In this document: positions 43,840 through 49,139 of the stretch, one piece after another
How the letters are laid out: each line of letters begins with the position of its first letter
How positions within the stretch are numbered: the first letter of the stretch is position 1
From: Thermocaproicibacter sp041859875
GTDB taxonomy: Bacteria > Bacillota > Clostridia > Oscillospirales > Acutalibacteraceae
Length of the DNA stretch: 49,139 bases
Direction of reading: 5' to 3'
Assembly (NCBI GenBank): GCA_041859875.1
Contig: JBFLFY010000016.1
Coordinates: forward strand, 1 to 49,139
Made by a program: the position numbers and the translations under genes
Notes under the pieces: generated by a model
Database searches by the model: none
The model's input: the letters and a program-made list of their open reading frames with translations, nothing else
What the model was told of the DNA's origin: nothing

Positions 43840-43924
43840 GCATGGCAGGCTGTAACATAAGAGTATATTTAGCATATCCGGTATATTTTATAAGCATTAT
43901 TTCACTTTTTACAAGCCTTATTTC

Positions 43925-43952
43925 TTGCTTTCCCCCGCAGGAATGGTATAAT
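43925..43952 (+). promoter_or_regulatory. rnhA promoter
   Basis: TTGCTT (43925-43930), 16 nt, then TATAAT (43947-43952) with an extended TGG in front. The ribosome site GGAGG lies 6 nt before the ATG. Confidence 0.75.
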
Positions 43953-43995
43953 TAAAGTCACATTTTGCGCGTAGCGCTGGAAACCGGAGGATGCA

Positions 43996-44436
43996 ATGAA
44001 GCAAGTAGAAATCTACACAGACGGCGCCTGCAGCGGAAACCCAGGCCCAGGCGGTTGGGGTGCCATCCTCCGCTATGGCGGCCACGAAAAGAAAATCAGC
44101 GGCGGCTCACCTGACACGACCAACAACCGCATGGAACTAAGCGGTGTGATAGAAGCCCTGAAGTGCCTGAAGGAGCCCTGTGAAGCTGTTCTGACAAGCG
44201 ACTCGCGCTATGTATGCGACGCCATAAATAAAGGCTGGGCCGAAAAGTGGCAGAAGAACGGCTGGCGAAAATCCGACAAGAAACCCTCCCTGAACAGCGA
44301 CCTCTGGCAGGCCCTGCTGGATTTGCTGAAAGTTCACCGAGTAACATTCCGCTGGATTAAGGGCCACGCGGGTTTTCCAGAAAACGAATGCTGTGACCGC
44401 ATGGCTGTTGCGGAATCACAGAAATACAGAAAATAA
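43996..44436 (+). CDS. rnhA: ribonuclease HI
   Basis: This 146-residue enzyme cuts RNA in RNA-DNA hybrids. The catalytic acids are Asp9 (IYTDGACSGNPGPGGWG), Glu47 (NNRMEL), Asp69 (TSDSRYV) and Asp134 (ECCDRMA), with His124 in WIKGHAG. The basic handle helix (GWAEKWQKNGWRKSDKK) is present, so it is the E. coli-like form. GGAGG precedes ATG 43996. It converges with the NYN gene at a shared terminator. Confidence 0.97.
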   Translation: MKQVEIYTDGACSGNPGPGGWGAILRYGGHEKKISGGSPDTTNNRMELSGVIEALKCLKEPCEAVLTSDSRYVCDAINKGWAEKWQKNGWRKSDKKPSLNSDLWQALLDLLKVHRVTFRWIKGHAGFPENECCDRMAVAESQKYRK

Positions 44437-44485
44437 AAAGCTCCCCGGTATCGGAACCACTGCATTCCGGCGCCGGGGAACTTTT
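44436..44485. terminator. terminator between rnhA and the NYN gene
   Basis: AAAAG-C-TCCCCGG pairs with CCGGGGA-A-CTTTT with one mismatch. The 24-nt loop contains TCGGAACC/TTCCGG-type sub-pairing. It serves both convergent genes. Confidence 0.8.
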
Positions 44486-44492
44486 CTGTATC

Positions 44493-45242
44493 TCAGCGGT
44501 GATCTTTTTCTTTTACATACATCAGCGAAGCGTGGCCGTCATTTCCGCGTGCGGAACGGAGGTCAAAAATCTTCAGGGATTTGATAAACGGAGTAAGCTT
44601 ATGAAAGCCAAAATTCCGCACATCGAAATCCGGGTAACGCTTGGTGAGAATATTTCCAATATCGCCAAGGGAAGCCCAGCCGTCATCATCCGACGTTTCC
44701 TGCACAATGGTGAGAACGGTATTCCGCACAGCATCAAGTGAAGTATGGTCAAGCCCGGAAAGGCTCTGCGCTGGAGCCGGGGCATGGTCATTTTCCGGAA
44801 TGTCATTCCGCGCCAGCACCTCAAGGTACTTAAATTTGTTGCAGGCGGCAATAAACGGGTTCGGTGTCTTTTTCTCTCCCATGCCGACTACAACCATGCC
44901 GGATTCACGCAGACGGGAAGCAAGGCGGGTAAAGTCACTGTCGCTTGAAACAAGGCAAAAGCCATCGACATTTCCGGAGTACAGAATATCCATCGCGTCA
45001 ATAATCATGGCAGAGTCACTTGCATTTTTCCCAGTTGTGTAGCTGTACTGCTGAATTGGCGTGATGGAATTGTCCAGCAGCACATTCTTCCAAGAAGTCA
45101 TAATCGGCTTTGTCCAATCACCGTAAATCCTTTTGATGGTGGCTACGCCATCGTTTGAAATCTCATCCAGAATAAACTTGATATATTTCTCCGAAACATT
45201 TTCGGCGTCAATCAATACCGCAAACCGCTTTTCGTCCGTCAA
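44493..45242 (-). CDS. NYN-domain protein with C-terminal LOTUS (OST-HTH) domain
   Basis: This 249-residue protein starts with a PIN-like NYN nuclease fold: Asp12 in FAVLIDAENVSEKY, ASDSAMIIDAMDIL in the middle and LVSSDSDFTRLASRLRESG (near 95-113), giving the acidic pocket for metal. Residues about 165-245 form an OST-HTH/LOTUS winged-helix domain, ending SARGNDGHASLMYV. Such proteins are thought to bind or cut RNA. The start is TTG 45242 behind GGAGGAAG (10 nt). It follows the sugar dehydratase by 24 bp on the same strand, probably one transcript, although the two functions are unrelated as far as I can see. Confidence 0.85.
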   Translation of the reverse strand: MTDEKRFAVLIDAENVSEKYIKFILDEISNDGVATIKRIYGDWTKPIMTSWKNVLLDNSITPIQQYSYTTGKNASDSAMIIDAMDILYSGNVDGFCLVSSDSDFTRLASRLRESGMVVVGMGEKKTPNPFIAACNKFKYLEVLARNDIPENDHAPAPAQSLSGLDHTSLDAVRNTVLTIVQETSDDDGWASLGDIGNILTKRYPDFDVRNFGFHKLTPFIKSLKIFDLRSARGNDGHASLMYVKEKDHR

Positions 45243-45266
45243 AAAGCATCTTCCTCCCTCAAATGG

Positions 45267-47186
45267 TCAATGTGCAAGCAAGTCGGTCTTTTCCGCATGA
45301 CCGGTGTAAGTAGGAACAAGGCGGTGAACAATCTGAATCATTTTGACATTGTCTATTCCTGCTGCTTTGCGGAGTTCTTCAATGTCATCAATAAAAGTAC
45401 CCTCGTTAAATGGAATGGGGTTGCCAATATAAATCAGCTCGTGCGAAGTCTTCTTGCAGCCGCCTTCGCTGTCAAGCAGAAGCTCTTCATAGAGTTTTTC
45501 GCCTGGGCGCAGACCAGTAAATTTGATTTTGATATCAACATCCGGTTCATAGCCGGAAAGGCGAATCAGGTTGCGTGCAAGGTCAACAATTTTAACCGGG
45601 TCACCCATGTCGAGTACAAAAATTTCGCCGCCCTTTGCCATGCCGCCTGCCTGAATTACAAGGCGCGCCGCTTCCGGAATCGTCATAAAATAACGAACGA
45701 TGTCCGGGTGCGTAACGGTCACAGGACCGCCTTCGGCAATCTGCTGCTTGAAAATCGGAATTACACTGCCGCTGCTGCCAAGGACATTGCCAAAACGCAC
45801 GGCAACAAATCCTGTTTTACTGTGGCGGCTGTAGTACTGCACAATCAGCTCACAGATTCGCTTTGTTGCGCCCATGATGTTTGTCGGGTTAACAGCCTTG
45901 TCGGTTGAAATAAGCACCATGCGCTTTACGTGATACTTGTCGCAGGCCTGCGCAACATTCAAAGTGCCAAAAACATTGTTCTTTACCGCTTCGCCTGGGC
46001 TGAGTTCCATCAGCGGAACATGCTTGTGCGCTGCCGCATGGAAAACTACATCTGGATGATAGCATTCGAACACACGGTCAATTCGGGCACGGTCACGAAC
46101 AGAAGCAATAATGACTTCCATGTCCAGCCCCGGGAAACGGCGTTTGAGTTCGTTTAAAAGCACATAGGCATTGTTCTCGTAAATTTCAAGAACGACCAGG
46201 TTTTTGGGGTGAAAAACAGCAATCTGGCGGCAAAGTTCACTGCCAATGGAGCCGCCGCCGCCGGTGACAATAATCGTCTTGTTTTCAAGGTAGCCGCTGA
46301 TTTCTTCGGTGTTCAACTTGATTTCATCGCGGCCGAGCAGGTCAAGGATGCTGACGTCGCGAACTTTCAGCGGACTGTTGTTTTTTTCTTCCAGCATTTC
46401 ATAAAGGGCTGGAATTGTTTTCAGCTTGCAGCCTGTTTTGGAACAGATATTGATAATCTCACGCTTGTCCGCCTGCTTGGCAGTAGCGATAGCAAGAATG
46501 ATTTCATCGACACGGTACCGGGCAACCATTTTCGGGATGCTTTCGCGCCCGCCGGCGACCTTAACGCCATGAATGCGTGTGCCGCGCTTTTTGCGGTCAT
46601 CATCGATTGCAACAACCGGAATCCCTTGTGACTGCGGCGCATTCTTCATATCCTTAATGACCATAGAGCCCATTTCACCGGCGCCTACAATCATAACGCG
46701 CTTTGTTTCACTGTTCTGCCCGCGGCTGACGGCGCGCTTGCGTTTCAAGCGGCGCATAAAGCGCACGCTGAAGCGGGAACCCCCCACGAGGAAAATTGTG
46801 AGAAGCCAACCCATTACATAAACGGCAATCGGGAAACGCTGAATCGGAAAGCCAAACGAGTCGGTAAGCGTATTGGGGAAAACCATGTAGCCCAAGGCGG
46901 TATTGACCAGGCAGGCGGTTGTAGTACCATAAAAGATCTGGAGCAGTTCGTCAAGGCTTGCAAGTTCCCACATGGTGCTGTAAAAACGGAAAATTGCAAA
47001 AATGGCAATGCAGACCAACGTCATCCAGGGAATGCTGGCCTTGAAAGAATCGATATAATCAAACGGAATTCTGTGGTCCGGCAAAAAGCGAAAAACGAAT
47101 GCTAGCCAGTAGCTGAGGAAAACACAGATTACATCTGTGATAATTTGTGGAATCAAATTTCGGATGCTGTTTTTTTTGCTTATCAT
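45267..47186 (-). CDS. membrane-anchored nucleotide-sugar 4,6-dehydratase (CapD/PglF/EpsC-like)
   Basis: This is a 639-residue protein. Four hydrophobic helices (about 12-135) anchor it. A first Rossmann-like domain (VGAGEMGSM at 168-176) is followed by a full SDR dehydratase domain with TGGGGSIGSEL (307-317), STDKAVNPTNIMGATKR (about 430-446, where Met replaces the usual catalytic Tyr of YxxxK), and LRPGEKLYEELL. This layout fits long UDP-GlcNAc C4,6-dehydratases used for rare sugars in wall polymers, capsule or protein glycans. The exact product cannot be told. GGAG lies about 8 nt before ATG 47186. No glycosyltransferases are next to it. Confidence 0.87.
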   Translation of the reverse strand: MISKKNSIRNLIPQIITDVICVFLSYWLAFVFRFLPDHRIPFDYIDSFKASIPWMTLVCIAIFAIFRFYSTMWELASLDELLQIFYGTTTACLVNTALGYMVFPNTLTDSFGFPIQRFPIAVYVMGWLLTIFLVGGSRFSVRFMRRLKRKRAVSRGQNSETKRVMIVGAGEMGSMVIKDMKNAPQSQGIPVVAIDDDRKKRGTRIHGVKVAGGRESIPKMVARYRVDEIILAIATAKQADKREIINICSKTGCKLKTIPALYEMLEEKNNSPLKVRDVSILDLLGRDEIKLNTEEISGYLENKTIIVTGGGGSIGSELCRQIAVFHPKNLVVLEIYENNAYVLLNELKRRFPGLDMEVIIASVRDRARIDRVFECYHPDVVFHAAAHKHVPLMELSPGEAVKNNVFGTLNVAQACDKYHVKRMVLISTDKAVNPTNIMGATKRICELIVQYYSRHSKTGFVAVRFGNVLGSSGSVIPIFKQQIAEGGPVTVTHPDIVRYFMTIPEAARLVIQAGGMAKGGEIFVLDMGDPVKIVDLARNLIRLSGYEPDVDIKIKFTGLRPGEKLYEELLLDSEGGCKKTSHELIYIGNPIPFNEGTFIDDIEELRKAAGIDNVKMIQIVHRLVPTYTGHAEKTDLLAH

Positions 47187-47222
47187 AAAATTACTCCAAT
47201 TCGTATCAATACTAACCGGAAT

Positions 47223-47231
47223 AGTATAGCA
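47223..47231 (-). promoter_or_regulatory. candidate extended -10 promoter of the dehydratase gene
   Basis: TGCTATACT on the minus strand, with only a weak -35. It lies between the ABC transporter and the dehydratase, suggesting a separate transcript. Confidence 0.45.
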
Positions 47232-47288
47232 CAGTTTGGAGACAAAATAAACACCGTTTTTTTCTGCTTCTCGGCTCCTATTTTCATT

Positions 47289-47921
47289 TTACCCGATTTT
47301 TCTGCAGACTTTTTCGGCAGTTTCTACAATTTTCAGCGGAGTACCATCTAGGATGTAGGTAACATCTGCCATCTTATCTTTTTCTGCCGGGTTATGCGTA
47401 ATGAAAACCGCAAGTTTCCCCTGAATCGTTTTTAAAGTCAGTTCCATCATTTTTTCGCGGTTTTTTTCGTCCAGCCGCTGAAAAGGTTCGTCCAGCAGAA
47501 AAATATCTCCGCCATATGCCAAAGCCCGTGCAAGCACCACCCGGCGGCACATACCGCCGCTCATTTCGCGCGGCTTTTTCTTTTCTTCGCCCTCAAGCCC
47601 AACTTTTTGCAGCCATTCCGCGGCCTGCTGGAAACCCTCTTTTCGGTTGTGGAAGACAGCCGCGATGTTTTCTTCCGCAGATGCCCACGGCAGAAGCCGG
47701 TCTTCCTGAAAAACGCAGGAAATTCTGTGGCCTTCCATACCGGTTATGCAGCCGGAATCAAGCGGCGCAAGACCCGCAAGGCAATTTACCAATGTCGTTT
47801 TTCCGCAGCCGGATGGCCCAAACAGGCAAAAAACGCCGCTTTCCGGAAACTGCAGGGTAAAATTACGGAGGACTTCCCTGCCTCCGTAAGACTTAAAGGC
47901 ATGTGTAATTTGAAGGCTCAT
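47289..47921 (-). CDS. ABC transporter ATP-binding protein (NitT/TauT/SsuB type)
   Basis: This is a 210-residue ATPase with Walker A GPSGCGKT (35-42), a Q-loop in VFQEDRLLPW, signature MSGGMCRRVVLARAL and Walker B IFLLDEPF. The switch His is in FITHNPAEKDK. It is short compared with the usual 240-260 but complete in motifs. It powers the permease encoded just upstream. The substrate group includes nitrate, sulfonates, taurine and thiamine precursors; which one is not shown. Confidence 0.9.
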   Translation of the reverse strand: MSLQITHAFKSYGGREVLRNFTLQFPESGVFCLFGPSGCGKTTLVNCLAGLAPLDSGCITGMEGHRISCVFQEDRLLPWASAEENIAAVFHNRKEGFQQAAEWLQKVGLEGEEKKKPREMSGGMCRRVVLARALAYGGDIFLLDEPFQRLDEKNREKMMELTLKTIQGKLAVFITHNPAEKDKMADVTYILDGTPLKIVETAEKVCRKIG

Positions 47922-47930
47922 AGCATTCCC

Positions 47931-48713
47931 TCACAGCTCAAAGCTAAATTTTTTCGCCGCGCGCTTCATCAGCCGCGCCACGAGGTGTTCAAGCAAGACA
48001 CTCAGCAGGATGACAACAGCCGTCCAGGCAAAAAGGTCGGCCGTTTCCAGGTAGATTTTAGAATCATAAATGAACCCACCGATAGAAAGCGGCAGGTTGG
48101 CAAGCACTTCGGCTGCAACGCCGGATTTCCATGAAAGGCCAAGGCTTGTGGTACAGGCAGCCGTAAAATACGGCATAACAGAGGGCAGATAAACACACCG
48201 CGCAGTTTTAGCCGGGCCAAAGCAAAACATCCGGCTCATCTGCAGCAGACCGACATCAGTCTTTTGGATGCCTTCCAGCACATTTTCCCACACGACCGGA
48301 AAAACAATCAGTGAAGCGGAAAAAGCCGGAACAAACTCAGCATGCATCCAAACTAGAGCAAGAATGATAAACGAAGCGACCGGAGTCGCCTTAATCACGC
48401 TGACGACCGGCCGAATCAAAGTGCGGCAGGTTTTTGAGCATGCGGCGGGAACTGCAAACAGAATTCCCAGTGCCATGCCAATGAAAAACCCGCTTAGGAT
48501 TCGCAGAATGGAGCGGAACACGGTCAGCCAGAATTTTTGCTCTGCCGCAAGCTGAAACAGCCTTTGTAAAACGCAGGCAGGAGACACTACCAGTATCTCC
48601 TGCCCAACGCATAAATAAACAGCCTGCCAGACGCAGAGCCAGAAAACAGCCGTAAAAAGTTTGGCCGCCCAGCCCGGAACAGAAAATTTAGCCTTCGTAG
48701 TAGAAGTCATCAT
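47931..48713 (-). CDS. ABC transporter permease (NitT/TauT/SsuC type)
   Basis: This is a 260-residue inner-membrane permease with about six helices and the EAA-like loop in LLQMSRMFCFGPAKTARCVY, then LGLSWKSGVAAEVLANLPLS, which is typical of this transporter group. It begins inside the end of the binding-protein gene (26-bp overlap), with GGAGG about 11 nt upstream. Confidence 0.9.
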   Translation of the reverse strand: MMTSTTKAKFSVPGWAAKLFTAVFWLCVWQAVYLCVGQEILVVSPACVLQRLFQLAAEQKFWLTVFRSILRILSGFFIGMALGILFAVPAACSKTCRTLIRPVVSVIKATPVASFIILALVWMHAEFVPAFSASLIVFPVVWENVLEGIQKTDVGLLQMSRMFCFGPAKTARCVYLPSVMPYFTAACTTSLGLSWKSGVAAEVLANLPLSIGGFIYDSKIYLETADLFAWTAVVILLSVLLEHLVARLMKRAAKKFSFEL

Positions 48714-49139
48714 TGGGAAGTTTTCCTCCGACTGATTTTGGATTGGACTGCTGCAGAACTTTCAGAAAATTAGATACTTTTGTCTTCATTTCGTTCCCAT
48801 CAAGATAAACAATGCTGCAGTTTGGAATTGCTTTCTGCGCCACAGCCGCATTCATGATACCGTATTTTTCAGAAAGCTGTGCAGCTTCTGCAGCATTGGA
48901 GTTGGCATATTCCGCAGAAGCCTTGTATTCTTTCAAAAATGTGTTGAAGGCATCTTTGCTTTTCTCGGCAAAATCTTTGCGCACAATCAGGCATCCCATC
49001 GTTAGAACGCTGGCGTCTTTGGAAGCTTTTTTCCATTCATCCGTAAGGTTCAGGGCGACGCGGATATTTTTATTTTTCAGCGTTACCTGCGTTACAAACG
49101 GCTCAGGCAGAAGGGCAACTGTTGCCTTGCCGGCCATAA
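48688..49139 (-). CDS. ABC transporter substrate-binding protein, C-terminal part (cut by window edge)
   Basis: The last 150 codons of a periplasmic-type binding protein (NMT1/SsuA-like fold). ALLPEPFVTQVTL is the common hinge motif of this group, followed by the helical C-terminal lobe and a short tail. The start, signal peptide and ligand pocket are to the right of the window. It would be the first gene of this ABC operon. Confidence 0.8.
   Translation of the reverse strand, partial: MAGKATVALLPEPFVTQVTLKNKNIRVALNLTDEWKKASKDASVLTMGCLIVRKDFAEKSKDAFNTFLKEYKASAEYANSNAAEAAQLSEKYGIMNAAVAQKAIPNCSIVYLDGNEMKTKVSNFLKVLQQSNPKSVGGKLPNDDFYYEG

Noticed and set aside
1..49139. CRISPR arrays, tRNA/rRNA genes, insertion sequences, prophage or toxin-antitoxin modules
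   Set aside because: I found no regularly spaced repeats, transposase motifs or structural RNA signatures other than the T-box.

Overview
This window reads as a chromosomal segment of an endospore-forming Clostridia (Bacillota), most likely the Oscillospiraceae/Acutalibacteraceae side of the class. The evidence is a roughly 50% GC composition, Gram-positive Shine-Dalgarno sites, a tyrosyl T-box leader, a perfect CIRCE operator, sporulation genes (dipicolinate synthase spoVFA/spoVFB, bofA with yaaL), a GSI-alpha type glutamine synthetase, and the orders gdpP-rplI-dnaB and tilS-hpt-ftsH. The genus assignment is inference. I see no rRNA, tRNA, CRISPR array, insertion sequence or prophage gene. 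Nearly all of the window is core, housekeeping-type genome.

Layout. (1) 1-3484: nitrogen assimilation. glnA is followed by a NitR-like receiver/ANTAR regulator cut by the window edge, and both are divergent from gdhA. The glnA leader carries an intrinsic terminator and hexaloop hairpins that suggest ANTAR-controlled antitermination. (2) 3485-7830: a YfhO-family membrane protein, then tyrS behind a complete T-box whose promoter lies inside the end of recN. (3) 7808-18153: one long leftward operon yfmF-yfmH-lgt-folD-dxs-tlyA-nadK-argR-recN with repeated 4-bp ATGA overlaps. xseA, xseB and ispA, often found between folD and dxs, are absent here. (4) 18292-22760: a DMT transporter, an O-acetylhomoserine sulfhydrylase, a zinc-ribbon membrane protein, and spoVFA-spoVFB, whose reading frame seems to start at ACG. 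(5) 22783-26155: murC-GNAT-DinB and an hsp20 gene under CIRCE/HrcA control. (6) 26162-43839: a long leftward array rnjA-gdpP-rplI-dnaB-tilS-hpt-ftsH // parE-parC // secG // rnr // yaaL-bofA, broken by terminators where marked. (7) 43925-49139: rnhA (rightward), a NYN-LOTUS protein behind a CapD/PglF-type sugar-nucleotide dehydratase, and a NitT/TauT/SsuABC-type ABC transporter whose binding protein is cut by the window edge.

How it fits together: GS and GDH are the two ammonium-assimilation routes, read from one divergent control region. The recN operon groups isoprenoid (dxs), folate (folD), NADP (nadK), lipoprotein (lgt) and recombination/arginine control genes. The large leftward array groups RNA decay (RNase J, RNase R), c-di-AMP turnover (gdpP), replication (dnaB, type II topoisomerase), tRNA modification (tilS) and membrane proteostasis and secretion (ftsH, secG). 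Non-ATG starts are common: about a dozen genes use TTG or GTG behind good ribosome sites.

I did not find a convincing new multi-gene system. The strongest leads are regulatory: the glnA leader with its NitR-like partner, the apparent ACG start of spoVFA, an apparently leaderless gene at 21160, and an orphan rightward terminator with tandem hairpins at 29382-29459.
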